Shown here piece after piece: positions 45,547 to 54,677 of a stretch of DNA of 64,000 nucleotides. Source of the stretch: an uncultured Polaribacter sp. (GTDB lineage Bacteria > Bacteroidota > Bacteroidia > Flavobacteriales > Flavobacteriaceae); the NCBI GenBank assembly GCA_943788045.1, contig CALSOT010000002.1:304310-368309 (forward strand). Direction: 5' to 3'. Position 1 is the stretch's first letter, and the number at the start of each line of letters is the position of its first letter. The notes beneath the pieces were generated by a model. It was given only the letters and a program-made list of their open reading frames with translations, searched no databases and was not told where the DNA came from. Position numbers and translations under genes: made by a program.

Positions 45547-48500
45547 ATGTTTTCAACTATTTTCAAACAAGAATTAAAATACTGGTTTAATAGACCTGCA
45601 TTTTATATTTACATAGGTATTTTTTTATTATTAGCTTTTTTCTTATCAACTGCTTCTGCTGGCTTTTTCGATTCAGTAACAGCTACAACAAGTTCTTCTA
45701 GAATTGTAAATTCGCCTATAGGAGTTTCAAGTTTATTTAGTGGACTAACTATTTTTATATTCTTTTTATTCCCATCTATCGTAGGGGTTTCCATATATAG
45801 AGATTTTAAAAGTGAAATGCACACCATCTTATATTCTTACCCCTTTACGAAAGCAAATTATTTATTTGCAAAATTTTTCAGCTCTATAATAGTTGTTTCT
45901 GTTATTGTTTTTTCAATTGCCTTAGGAATGATTATTGGTTTTCGATTTCCAGGTACAAACCCAGATATTGTGGGGCCGTTTCACGTTGTTACCTATTTAC
46001 AAGTGTATTTCGTGTTTATTTTACCAAATGTTTTATTGTTTGGTGCTATTGTATTTGCTGTAGTTGCTTTTACAAGAAATATTGCAGCAGGTTTTATTAC
46101 AGTTATTATATTAATGTTTGGACAAGGTGTTTTAGAAAGCCTACTTTCTGACCCAGAACATAGGGCTTTGGCCGCAATTCTAGATCCTTTTGGTGGAGCT
46201 GCAACTAATTATTATACAAAATATTGGACGCCTTCTGAACAAAATGAATTACAAATTCCTTTAAAAGAAATGATTGTATACAATCGTTTATTGTGGTTGG
46301 TAATTTCAACATTGATTTTTGGACTCGTTTTCAAGTTTTTTAAATTTAGTCAAAATGCAATTTCAATTTCTTTGAGAAAACCAAAAGCAGAAAGAATTAC
46401 AAAAACCAACTTTAGTGGAGTTACAAGAATTGTTTTACCTAAAGTTTCTTATAATTATTCTTTTTTCCAAAATATAAAAACAACTTGGAAATTATCGAAC
46501 CTAGATTTTAAATACATCTTTAAAAGTTCAGCATTTATCTCTATAGTTATAGTGGGGCTTGTTTTAATTGTTGTTACCTTATCTGAAGTAGGAGATCTTT
46601 TTGGAACACCAACTTTACCAATTACTTGGAAAATGTTAAATCTTAGTGGAGTATTTTTTGCTTCTATAAATATTTGTACATTTTTGTATGCCGGTATGTT
46701 AGTGCATAGAGCAAAAATTTCTAAAATAAATCATTTGGTTGATGCAACTCCGATTCCAAACTGGACTTTGTTATTTTCTAAACTAATTGCTTTAATAAAA
46801 ATGCAATTGGTTTTATTAGCGGTAATTATGATTTCTGGAATGGCTTTTCAAATGTATAAGGGCTTTTATAATTTTGAAATTGGTCATTATCTTTTTGAAC
46901 TTTATTTTTTAAATTTTGTAAGTCTTCTTGTTTGGGCTTTATTATCAATATTTGTTCAAACCTTAATAGGAAATCCTTATTTGGGATTATTTGTATTGCT
47001 TGTAATTTCTATAGGAATGCCATTTTTATCATTGGCAGGAATAGAACAATCTATTTTTAAGTATAATCAAGGGCCTCGTTTTAACTATTCTGATATGAAT
47101 GGTTATGGAATTTTAAAACCATACTTAGCATACAAAATCTACTGGATTTTGTGTGGATTGGTTTTGTTGATTGTCTCTTTTCTATTTTGGGTTCGTGGAA
47201 TTCCGAATTCGTTTAGAGAGAGAGTTTCAATTGCTAAAAATCGTTTTAAAGGATTTGCTGCTATAAGTTTTGGGGTTTTCTTAATTGTATTTTTAGGGTT
47301 AGGTTTTTCCATTTATCAACAAACAGGAACTAAGTCAAAAAGAACATCTTCTAAAGAGGCAGAATTACAAAGTGTGAATTGGGAGAAGACGTATAAAAAG
47401 TACGAAGGGTATGCGCAACCAAGAATTATTTCTGTAAAAACCGATGTGAATATTTTTCCAAAAGAAAGATTATTTAACGCTTCTGCTACGTTTGTAATGG
47501 TAAATAAAACAGATATAGCAATTGATACACTGTTTTTAAATCATAACTCTTTAGAAAGTACTTTTGAGTTTAGTAAACCTAATACTTTGGTTTTAGAAGA
47601 TACAATTCAGCATTTTGATATGTATCATTTTAAAGATAAAATTTTACCAGGAGATACTTTACAACTTTCTTTTTCTGTAAAAAGTAAAAAGAATACTACA
47701 TATAGAAAAAAATCTCCGGTAAGAGAGAACGGAACATTTATTAATAATTTTTCGATGTTTCCTTCTTTAGGATACTCTTCTCAATCAGAATTAACAGATA
47801 ATAAAACACGTAAAAAATATAATTTACCGAAAAATAATTTACGTCCAAAACCAACAGATTCAATAGCTTTAGGAGATACATATATTTCTAAAGATTCAGA
47901 TTGGATAGATTTTGAAGCAACAGTTTCTACATCAAAAGATCAAATTGCAATTGCTCCAGGGTATTTACAAAAAGAATGGATAGAAAACGGTAGAAAGTAT
48001 TTCCATTATAAAATGGATAGTAAAATTTTGAATTTTTATGCTTTTAATTCTGCGCGATATGAAGTGAAAAAGGAGCTTTGGAAAGGAATTAGTTTAGAAA
48101 TTTATTATCATAAAGGGCATGAATTTAATTTAGATAGAATGATGAAAGGGATGAAAGCATCTTTAGATTATAACGCTAAAAACTTTAGTCCTTATCAACA
48201 TAAACAGTTAAGAATTGTAGAGTTTCCGAGAACAGGAGGAAGCTTTGCACAATCTTTTCCGAACACCATTCCTTTTTCAGAAGGTGTTGGTTTTATTGCT
48301 GATGTTGATGATAAAAATGATAAAGGGGTCGATTATCCGTTTGCAATAACTGTGCATGAAGTTGCACATCAATGGTGGGCGCATCAAGTAATTGGAGCAG
48401 ATGTTTTAGGGGCAACAATGTTGTCTGAAAGTTTATCTGAATATGTTTCTTTAAAAGTATTAGAACATCAACAAGGAAAAGATAAAATGCGTACTTTTTT

Positions 48501-49197
48501 AAAGAAAGCTTTAGACGATTATTTATTGCAAAGAACAATGGAGAGAAAGCGTGAAAACGCATTGATGTATAATGATGGACAAGGATATATTCATTATCAA
48601 AAAGGATCTTTAGTTTTTTATGCTTTGAGTGACTATATAGGTGAAGAGAACTTAAATGGAGCGCTAAAAAAGTATGTGGAAAAAGTGAAGTTTCAAGAAG
48701 CTCCCTATACAACATCAATAGAAATGGTTGATTATATTAGAGAAGCAACTCCAGATTCTTTACAATATGTCATAAAAGATATGTTTGAAACGATTACTCT
48801 TTATAGGAATAGAGTTTTAGATGCAACATCTAAAGAGTTAGAAAATGGGAAATATGAAGTAGAAATAGAGTTTGAAGTTTCTAAATACAGAAATAATGAA
48901 AAAGGAAGACGTTATTATGGTGAGAAGGTAGGAGATACTTTAACCTATAAAACAGATAAAATGAAGAAACCAATTTTATCAGTTCCTTTAGCAGATTATA
49001 TTGATATTGGTATTTTTACTGAAGAAGAAGTAAATGGAGAAACCAGAGAAAAGGAAGTTTACTTAAAGAAGTTTAAGATTACAGAAATCAATAATAAAAT
49101 TAAAATTATAGTTGATAAAAAACCTGCTGAAGTGGGCGTAGATCCATACAACAAATTAATTGATACTAACTCTGAAGATAACAGAAGGAAATTGTAG
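45547..49197 (+). CDS. ABC-2 permease fused to M1 family aminopeptidase
   Basis: A 1216-residue fusion. Residues 1-~600 contain about 13 membrane helices in two ABC-2 permease modules; the opening FKQELKYWFNRPAFYIYIG is typical, and a similar WKLSNLDFKYIFKSSAF begins the second. Residues ~640-1216 are an M1 zinc peptidase: His937 opens the HEVAHQWWAHQ site (two His, catalytic Glu), and the third ligand Glu follows in SESLSEYVSL; Tyr and loop regions follow. The peptidase should lie in the periplasm. Such fusions are seen across Bacteroidota but have no assigned substrate. The ATPase is encoded just upstream. Whether transport and proteolysis are coupled is open. Confidence 0.9.
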   Translation: MFSTIFKQELKYWFNRPAFYIYIGIFLLLAFFLSTASAGFFDSVTATTSSSRIVNSPIGVSSLFSGLTIFIFFLFPSIVGVSIYRDFKSEMHTILYSYPFTKANYLFAKFFSSIIVVSVIVFSIALGMIIGFRFPGTNPDIVGPFHVVTYLQVYFVFILPNVLLFGAIVFAVVAFTRNIAAGFITVIILMFGQGVLESLLSDPEHRALAAILDPFGGAATNYYTKYWTPSEQNELQIPLKEMIVYNRLLWLVISTLIFGLVFKFFKFSQNAISISLRKPKAERITKTNFSGVTRIVLPKVSYNYSFFQNIKTTWKLSNLDFKYIFKSSAFISIVIVGLVLIVVTLSEVGDLFGTPTLPITWKMLNLSGVFFASINICTFLYAGMLVHRAKISKINHLVDATPIPNWTLLFSKLIALIKMQLVLLAVIMISGMAFQMYKGFYNFEIGHYLFELYFLNFVSLLVWALLSIFVQTLIGNPYLGLFVLLVISIGMPFLSLAGIEQSIFKYNQGPRFNYSDMNGYGILKPYLAYKIYWILCGLVLLIVSFLFWVRGIPNSFRERVSIAKNRFKGFAAISFGVFLIVFLGLGFSIYQQTGTKSKRTSSKEAELQSVNWEKTYKKYEGYAQPRIISVKTDVNIFPKERLFNASATFVMVNKTDIAIDTLFLNHNSLESTFEFSKPNTLVLEDTIQHFDMYHFKDKILPGDTLQLSFSVKSKKNTTYRKKSPVRENGTFINNFSMFPSLGYSSQSELTDNKTRKKYNLPKNNLRPKPTDSIALGDTYISKDSDWIDFEATVSTSKDQIAIAPGYLQKEWIENGRKYFHYKMDSKILNFYAFNSARYEVKKELWKGISLEIYYHKGHEFNLDRMMKGMKASLDYNAKNFSPYQHKQLRIVEFPRTGGSFAQSFPNTIPFSEGVGFIADVDDKNDKGVDYPFAITVHEVAHQWWAHQVIGADVLGATMLSESLSEYVSLKVLEHQQGKDKMRTFLKKALDDYLLQRTMERKRENALMYNDGQGYIHYQKGSLVFYALSDYIGEENLNGALKKYVEKVKFQEAPYTTSIEMVDYIREATPDSLQYVIKDMFETITLYRNRVLDATSKELENGKYEVEIEFEVSKYRNNEKGRRYYGEKVGDTLTYKTDKMKKPILSVPLADYIDIGIFTEEEVNGETREKEVYLKKFKITEINNKIKIIVDKKPAEVGVDPYNKLIDTNSEDNRRKL

Positions 49198-49331
49198 TGA
49201 ATAAAAAAAAATAGACTGAAGTAATTAAGGGCTATTTCTCTTTAAACTTTCTTGTATGTTGATAGTTTTTGTTTATTCCGAATTTTCTAAAATTTGAGAT
49301 GTAGCATTTATTCTCGAATAACAAAAATAAT

Positions 49332-49339
49332 TATATTTG
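49332..49339 (+). promoter_or_regulatory. -7 promoter box for the phytase-like lipoprotein gene (TATATTTG)
   Basis: A TAnnTTTG match that lies inside the longest open frame. It shows that the start codon must be downstream and supports GTG at 49378. Confidence 0.55.
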
Positions 49340-49377
49340 GTAAGTTTCTAAAAAATGAAATTGATAAAAAAAAGATA

Positions 49378-50466
49378 GTGACAAAAAATATTTCATACAT
49401 TCTTCTAATTGCTTTAGTTTTTTATTCTTGTACTAAAAAAAAAGAAATAGCACTTGTTTTTTTAGATGAATATATTGTTAAAGATTCATTAGCTATAGAA
49501 AACTCTTTTATTGGTGGACTCTCAGGTATTGATTATTCGAACGGTTTTTTTTATTTTGTTGTTGATGATTCTGAGAAGCCCCGATTTTTAAGAGCAGAAA
49601 TAGATATTAAACAAGACAAAATTAATTCTGTAAATTTTAAAAATGTTGTTTATTTAAATGATACTACAACCTCTTTTTACAATGAAAATATTTTAGATTT
49701 AGAATCTATTTTTATAGATAAAGAAACTGAAGAAGTTAATTTTGTTAGTGAAGGTTCCATCCTCAAAGGTAAAAAGCCATCAGTATTTACAACCGACTCT
49801 TTGGGTAATTTTTTGCGTAGTTATGTGTTACCAAATTATTTTATTCCTGATACAGTTCCAAAATTAAAACATAATGGTATTTTTGAAGGCTCTTCAAAAG
49901 GAGTGAATGGAAAAGGCTTTTGGGTAGCAATGGAATCTCCTTTAATAGTTGATGGTGATGAGCCTAGTTTTAAGAAAACATCTTCACCGATAAGAATTAC
50001 TTACTTTGATAAAAAATCTAAAAAAGCAATAAAGCAATTCGCATATCAATTAGAGCATATCACTAAGCCTTCACAAGGAAAAATAAATTTAAATGGTTTA
50101 ACATCTATTTTAGAATATAAAGAAAATCATTTCTTTATTATTGAAAGAACATATCAAAGTGGGTACGGAAATTATGGAAATGGTATAAAAATATTTGATG
50201 CGTATATTGATGAGACAACAACCAATATTTTAGAAGTTGAATCATTGAAAGAAAAAGATTTTACATCGCTTCGAAAAAGATTAATATTTGATTTTGAAGA
50301 AGTAAGAGATCAATTAACAAAGGGAATAGTCGATAATATTGAAGGAGTTACATTTGGGCCAAAATTAGCAAACGGAAATCAATCTTTGATTTTGGTTTCT
50401 GATGATAATTTTCAGCTTTATGGAAAACAATTAAATCAGATTATTTTGTTAGAAATAGAAAAGTAA
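49378..50466 (+). CDS. Esterase-like/phytase-like (PF13449-type) lipoprotein
   Basis: A protein of about 362 residues. The frame is open from 49294, but a -7 box at 49332-49339 makes those starts unlikely. GTG at 49378 gives a short lipoprotein signal (TKNISYILLIALVFYSC) with a Cys near residue 18. The body matches the phytase-like/esterase-like beta-propeller family: GLSGIDYSNGFFYFVVDD, LDLESIFID, GIFEGSSKG, LNGLTSILEYK, FIIERTYQSG and NIEGVTFGP. Despite the name most members are of unknown activity, and the acidic metal-site pattern is only partly visible. The gene is four bases upstream of the DUF6913 gene. Confidence 0.75.
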   Translation: MTKNISYILLIALVFYSCTKKKEIALVFLDEYIVKDSLAIENSFIGGLSGIDYSNGFFYFVVDDSEKPRFLRAEIDIKQDKINSVNFKNVVYLNDTTTSFYNENILDLESIFIDKETEEVNFVSEGSILKGKKPSVFTTDSLGNFLRSYVLPNYFIPDTVPKLKHNGIFEGSSKGVNGKGFWVAMESPLIVDGDEPSFKKTSSPIRITYFDKKSKKAIKQFAYQLEHITKPSQGKINLNGLTSILEYKENHFFIIERTYQSGYGNYGNGIKIFDAYIDETTTNILEVESLKEKDFTSLRKRLIFDFEEVRDQLTKGIVDNIEGVTFGPKLANGNQSLILVSDDNFQLYGKQLNQIILLEIEK

Positions 50467-50470
50467 GTTA

Positions 50471-50992
50471 ATGAATTTATCTAAATTAAAAGAGTCTAGA
50501 TTACGAAAGAAGTTTAATAAGATCTTGTTAAAACTTCAAGATAATAGAGCAGTGCCTCAAAAAGAGATTTTAACTGTTGGTATTCTCACATCGGAATCAT
50601 TTTCCTCTGCAATAGACGTGCAGTCAGAAATTGAAACTATTTTAGCTTTAAACAATTCTAAATTATATAGCTTTAAGAAGTTTAATAAACTAGACGAAGT
50701 CTCGCTTACATGTTTTTCAGAAAAAGATGTTAATTGGCGAGGTAATTTTACAGAGCCAAATTTTAAAAACTTTTTAGAGCAACCTTTTGATTTGTTAATA
50801 GGTTATTTTGATCACCAACATTTGTATTTAGAAAAAGCTGTTTTAGAGTCTAAGGCAACTTTTAAAGTTGGTTTTTCTAAAGTAAATTCAAAGTTATATG
50901 AGCTTGAAATTTCTACAGAATTAGAAAATATTGAGCAATTTTCTACAGAATTAAAAAAGTATCTTCAAATTCTGAAGAAACTAAAAAATTAA
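50471..50992 (+). CDS. DUF6913 family protein
   Basis: A 173-residue cytoplasmic protein of a Bacteroidota-restricted family; the DUF6913 label is from memory. It has a basic helical start (LKESRLRKKFNKILLKL), then a strand/helix fold with VGILTSESFSSAIDV, FDLLIGYFDHQHLYLE and FKVGFSKVNSKLYELEI. The ...FDLLIGYF... and ...KVGFSK... pieces recall periplasmic-binding-like or glycosyltransferase-like sheets but are too weak for a claim. It follows the phytase-like gene by four bases and is closed by a hairpin terminator, upstream of dapA. Confidence 0.7.
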   Translation: MNLSKLKESRLRKKFNKILLKLQDNRAVPQKEILTVGILTSESFSSAIDVQSEIETILALNNSKLYSFKKFNKLDEVSLTCFSEKDVNWRGNFTEPNFKNFLEQPFDLLIGYFDHQHLYLEKAVLESKATFKVGFSKVNSKLYELEISTELENIEQFSTELKKYLQILKKLKN

Positions 50993-51012
50993 ACTTTAAT
51001 AATAAAGTTGTG

Positions 51013-51038
51013 TATTCTTACTAAGAATAGTTTTTTTT
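51013..51038 (+). terminator. Terminator after the DUF6913 gene
   Basis: TATTCTTA (51013-51020) and TAAGAATA (51022-51029), then G and eight T. The outer pairs form the stem. Confidence 0.75.
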
Positions 51039-51090
51039 GCGACACAACTCATCTTAAAATTGTAATTTTACGACCTTAAAATAACAGAGA

Positions 51091-51969
51091 ATGCAAAAAT
51101 TTATTGGAACTGGAGTTGCTTTAGTTACACCTTTTAAGAATGATTTAAGTGTAGATTTTGATGCACTTGTAAAATTGGTGAATTACAATATTGAAAACGG
51201 AACAGATTATTTAGTTATCAATGGTACAACAGGAGAAAGCGGAACAATTTCTGAAGATGAAAAACAAGAGATTATAAATGTTATTATAAAAACGAATAAC
51301 AAGCGTTTACCTTTGGTATTGGGAGTTGGAGGTAATAATACCACTGTAGTTGTGGAAGAATTAAAAACTAGAAATTTTACTGGTTTAGACGGTATTCTTT
51401 CTGTAGCGCCTTATTATAGTAAACCAACACAAGAAGGGTTTTATCAGCATTTTAAAGCAATTGCACAAGCAACAGAATTGCCAATTATTTTATATAATGT
51501 TCCTGGTAGAACAGCAAAAAATATGGAACCTGCAACAACTTTGCGTTTAGCAAATGACTTCGATAATATTGTAGCTGTTAAAGAAGCTGGAAACAATAAA
51601 CAACAGTATTATGAGCTATTAAAGGATAAACCAAAAGATTTTTTAATAATTTCTGGTGATGATGATTTAGCTTTAGGTGTTGCTTTAGCAGGTGGTTCTG
51701 GAGTGATTTCTGTAATAGGACAAGCATTTCCAAAACAGTTTTCTACGATGATAAATCATGGTTTACGAGGAAATAATAAAGAAGGATATGAGATTCATTA
51801 CAAAATGATGGATATTATAAATTATATTTTCGAGGAGAATAATCCGGCAGGTATTAAAACAGTCTTACAAGAATTGGAGATTTGTAAAGAAAATGTTCGA
51901 TTACCTTTAGTAAAGTCTAGTTCACAACTTAAAATTAAAATTGCTAAATTTGTTGAAGGCACAAACTAA
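51091..51969 (+). CDS. dapA: 4-hydroxy-tetrahydrodipicolinate synthase
   Basis: A 292-residue DapA, which condenses pyruvate and aspartate semialdehyde in the first committed step to diaminopimelate and lysine. Marks are GTGVALVTPF, GTTGESGT for pyruvate binding, ILYNVPGRT with the catalytic Tyr, and the Schiff-base Lys in IVAVKEAGNN. SGDDDLALG follows in the usual place. The length is normal. dapD lies at 61858, so two DAP-pathway steps of the succinylase branch lie in this window. A near-consensus -7 box (TAATTTTA) sits upstream. Confidence 0.95.
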   Translation: MQKFIGTGVALVTPFKNDLSVDFDALVKLVNYNIENGTDYLVINGTTGESGTISEDEKQEIINVIIKTNNKRLPLVLGVGGNNTTVVVEELKTRNFTGLDGILSVAPYYSKPTQEGFYQHFKAIAQATELPIILYNVPGRTAKNMEPATTLRLANDFDNIVAVKEAGNNKQQYYELLKDKPKDFLIISGDDDLALGVALAGGSGVISVIGQAFPKQFSTMINHGLRGNNKEGYEIHYKMMDIINYIFEENNPAGIKTVLQELEICKENVRLPLVKSSSQLKIKIAKFVEGTN

Positions 51970-52184
51970 GAATTTTGTCTAGTACTTGTTTAATAGACAA
52001 CAATAAAACTGTTTTTTATATTTTTAATATTGTCGCTAATCAATCTATTCTTACTAAAAATTTAAAAAAATACTATTAACATACTTTTAGTATCAGGTTA
52101 TCAAATTTTTTACGTTTTTTGTAAACAAATTTAATACACAGTTTTCTGTGTAAAAAAACGTTTTATTAATCCATATTTAATCAC

Positions 52185-52192
52185 TAATTTTG
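52185..52192 (+). promoter_or_regulatory. -7 promoter box for bamD (TAATTTTG), implies leaderless mRNA
   Basis: A TAnnTTTG match ending four bases before the bamD ATG at 52197. The transcript should start at the ATG or within a base or two of it. Confidence 0.62.
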
Positions 52193-52196
52193 CACG

Positions 52197-53057
52197 ATGC
52201 AAAAAATTAAAAATTTAGCGTATTTATTATCGTTTTCAGTTTTACTGTTTTCATGCGGAGAATATCAAAAAGTATTAAACAAAGGAACATCTGAAGACCA
52301 ATATAAAATGGCCGTCAAAATGTACGAAAGTAAAAATTACGGAAAAGCCTTACGTTTATTTGAGAAAATTACGCCGAGCTACAGAGATAAGCCTCAAATG
52401 GAGCGTATTCAATTTATGGTCGCTCAATCAAATTTTAACGAGAAAAATTATAGCATTTCTGGCTATTATTTTGATCGATTTGCAAAGAATTATCCTAAAA
52501 GTTCTAAAAAAGAAGAAGCATCCTTTTTGGCTGCTTACAGCTACAAACTGGCTTCACCTGTTTTTAGTTTAGATCCGACTGATACAAACAAGGCCCTAGA
52601 ATCTTTTCAGAGTTTTATAAATGAATATCCAGACTCAGATAAAATTAAAGAAGCAAATAAGCATTACAAAGAGTTAAGATACAAACTTCAGAAAAAATAT
52701 TTCGAAATTGCAAAAACGTATTACAGAACAGCTGGTTACGATTTAAGAAATTATAAAGCAGCAATTCAAGCTTTCGATAATTTATTATCAGATTATTTGG
52801 GTTCTGAATTTAAAGAAGAAGCATTGTATTATAGGTTAAAGGCAGCACACGATTTTGTTTTAAAAAGTACATTTAGAAGAAAACCAGAGCGTGTAAAAGA
52901 TGCAATTTCAGCTTATGAAAAGCTAAAAAGAAATTATCCTGAGTCCACATTTATGGAAGATGCTGAGAAAATGTTGATTACTTTAACTGCCGAAAATATT
53001 GCGGCAGAAGATTTGATCGCTAAACAGAAAGAATTTCAAAATTCACAAAAGAAATAA
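52197..53057 (+). CDS. bamD: Outer-membrane assembly lipoprotein BamD
   Basis: A 286-residue lipoprotein with signal and lipobox at LLFSCGEYQKVL. Five TPR-like helix pairs follow (MYESKNYGKALRLFEKI, YYFDRFAKNYPKS, FQSFINEYPDSDKIKEA, YDLRNYKAAIQAFDNLL, YEKLKRNYPES), as in BamD, the accessory that with BamA inserts barrel proteins into the outer membrane. The length is slightly above the enterobacterial form. It leads the bamD-rpoZ-coaBC run with gaps of nine and minus one bases. The -7 box four bases upstream of its ATG suggests a leaderless message. Confidence 0.9.
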   Translation: MQKIKNLAYLLSFSVLLFSCGEYQKVLNKGTSEDQYKMAVKMYESKNYGKALRLFEKITPSYRDKPQMERIQFMVAQSNFNEKNYSISGYYFDRFAKNYPKSSKKEEASFLAAYSYKLASPVFSLDPTDTNKALESFQSFINEYPDSDKIKEANKHYKELRYKLQKKYFEIAKTYYRTAGYDLRNYKAAIQAFDNLLSDYLGSEFKEEALYYRLKAAHDFVLKSTFRRKPERVKDAISAYEKLKRNYPESTFMEDAEKMLITLTAENIAAEDLIAKQKEFQNSQKK

Positions 53058-53066
53058 TAACTAATT

Positions 53067-53387
53067 ATGGATTATAAAGACACAAAAGCTCCTCTAAGTA
53101 CTATTACTTATGATAAGAATGAATTAGAAGCTCCTACACAAAATATTTACGAGGCTATTTCAATTATTGCTAAGAGAGCAGATCAAATTAACGGAGACCT
53201 AAAGAAAGAGTTGGTTGATAAGTTAGAAGAGTTTGCTACTTATAATGATAGTTTAGAAGAAGTTTTTGAGAATAAAGAGCAAATTGAGGTTTCTAAATTT
53301 TATGAAAAATTACCAAAACCAACTGCAATGGCTGTTGAAGAATGGTTGAACGATAAAGTATATTTTAGAACACCAGAAACGGAATAA
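53067..53387 (+). CDS. rpoZ: RNA polymerase omega subunit (Bacteroidota Rpb6/RpoZ type)
   Basis: A 106-residue protein of the omega/Rpb6 family. The core is APTQNIYEAISIIAKRADQIN, the helix that clamps the beta-prime C-terminus, followed by an acidic region and a C-terminal extension (PKPTAMAVEEWLNDKVYFR). The Bacteroidota version is diverged and often labelled hypothetical. Its place between bamD and coaBC is typical of the phylum. Its stop codon shares the final A with the coaBC ATG, so the two are translationally coupled. Confidence 0.87.
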   Translation: MDYKDTKAPLSTITYDKNELEAPTQNIYEAISIIAKRADQINGDLKKELVDKLEEFATYNDSLEEVFENKEQIEVSKFYEKLPKPTAMAVEEWLNDKVYFRTPETE

Positions 53388-54595
53388 TGTCTATTTTAAG
53401 TGGTAAAAAAGTTCTATTAGGAATTACTGCTGGAATTGCTGCATACAAAACGGCTAGTTTAGTTCGTTTATTTATAAAATTAGACGCAGAGGTCAAAGTT
53501 GTTATGACTCCTGCGTCTAAAGATTTTATAACACCTCTCACATTATCCACACTTTCAAAGAATGCTGTTCATTCAGCTTTTTATGATGAAGATGAAGAAA
53601 ATGAATTGTGGAATAACCATGTAGAATTAGGTCTTTGGGCAGATTACATACTTGTTGCACCTGCAACAGCGAATACAATGTCTAAAATGGCAAATGGAAT
53701 TTGCGATAACTTGTTATTAGCTGTCTATTTATCTGCAAAATGCCCTGTATATTTTGCTCCAGCAATGGATTTAGATATGTATAAACACCCTTCAACAAGA
53801 AAAAGTTTAGACAAATTAAAATCTTTTGGAAATGTTGTTATTCCGGCAACTAGTGGTGAATTAGCAAGTGGTCTGGTTGGTGAGGGAAGAATGGCAGAGC
53901 CGCATGATATTGTAACATTTATTGAAAACGATATTTTATCAAAACTACCTTTAAAAGGAAAAAAAGTTTTACTTACCGCTGGTCCAACTTATGAGGCAAT
54001 AGATCCTGTTCGTTTTATAGGAAATCACTCTTCTGGTAAAATGGGTTTTGCAATTGCAGAGGCAGCTGCCAATTTAGGAGCTGAAGTATATTTGATTTCT
54101 GGTCCAAGTCATCAGCAAATCAAGCATTCTTTAGTTCATCGGGTAGATGTGGTTTCGGCAGATGAAATGTACAAATTAGCACACCAATATTTTAAAGAGA
54201 TAGATATTGCAATACTTTCTGCAGCCGTGTCTGACTATAAACCCAAAAATGTTGCAATTCAGAAAATAAAAAAGAAAGGTTCTGCGTTAGATATTGAGTT
54301 AACACAAACCAAAGATATTTTGGCTTCTTTAGGCAAAATTAAAGAGCATCAGTTTTTGGTTGGTTTTGCATTAGAAACAAATAATGAACTTCAAAACGCA
54401 AAAGATAAATTAAAACGAAAAAATTTAGATGCAATTATTTTAAACTCTTTAAAAGATAAAGGAGCTGGTTTTGCTACAGAAACAAATAAAATTACTATTA
54501 TTGATAAGGATTTACATGAAAAACCTTTTGAGTTAAAATCTAAAATAGAGGTAGCTAAAGATATTATGAATGAAATTGTAATCAAGATATCTTAA
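53387..54595 (+). CDS. coaBC: Bifunctional phosphopantothenoylcysteine decarboxylase/phosphopantothenate-cysteine ligase
   Basis: A 402-residue CoaBC for two steps of coenzyme A synthesis. The N-terminal flavoprotein half has KKVLLGITAGIAAYKTASLVR (core GITAGIAAYK), NHVELGLWADYILVAPATANT with the active His, and FAPAMDLDMYKHP, a slight variant of the usual PAMN substrate motif (Asp for Asn). The C-terminal ligase half has LLTAGPTYEAIDPVRFIGN and HSSGKMGFAIAEAA, then ILSAAVSDYKP. Coupled to rpoZ and followed by DUF4835 and recN, a block well conserved in Flavobacteriaceae. Both domains look complete. Confidence 0.94.
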   Translation: MSILSGKKVLLGITAGIAAYKTASLVRLFIKLDAEVKVVMTPASKDFITPLTLSTLSKNAVHSAFYDEDEENELWNNHVELGLWADYILVAPATANTMSKMANGICDNLLLAVYLSAKCPVYFAPAMDLDMYKHPSTRKSLDKLKSFGNVVIPATSGELASGLVGEGRMAEPHDIVTFIENDILSKLPLKGKKVLLTAGPTYEAIDPVRFIGNHSSGKMGFAIAEAAANLGAEVYLISGPSHQQIKHSLVHRVDVVSADEMYKLAHQYFKEIDIAILSAAVSDYKPKNVAIQKIKKKGSALDIELTQTKDILASLGKIKEHQFLVGFALETNNELQNAKDKLKRKNLDAIILNSLKDKGAGFATETNKITIIDKDLHEKPFELKSKIEVAKDIMNEIVIKIS

Positions 54596-54677
54596 TATTT
54601 TTGTTATTTCGATTACATTAGAGACCCTCACAGATTAAGGCTTGAATGAGATAGATCACACAATAAAAACAAAAGGA

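Noticed and set aside
48293..48718. 141-codon reverse frame opposite the M1 peptidase
   Set aside because: It overlaps the conserved HExxH region of a well-supported gene and looks like no known family.
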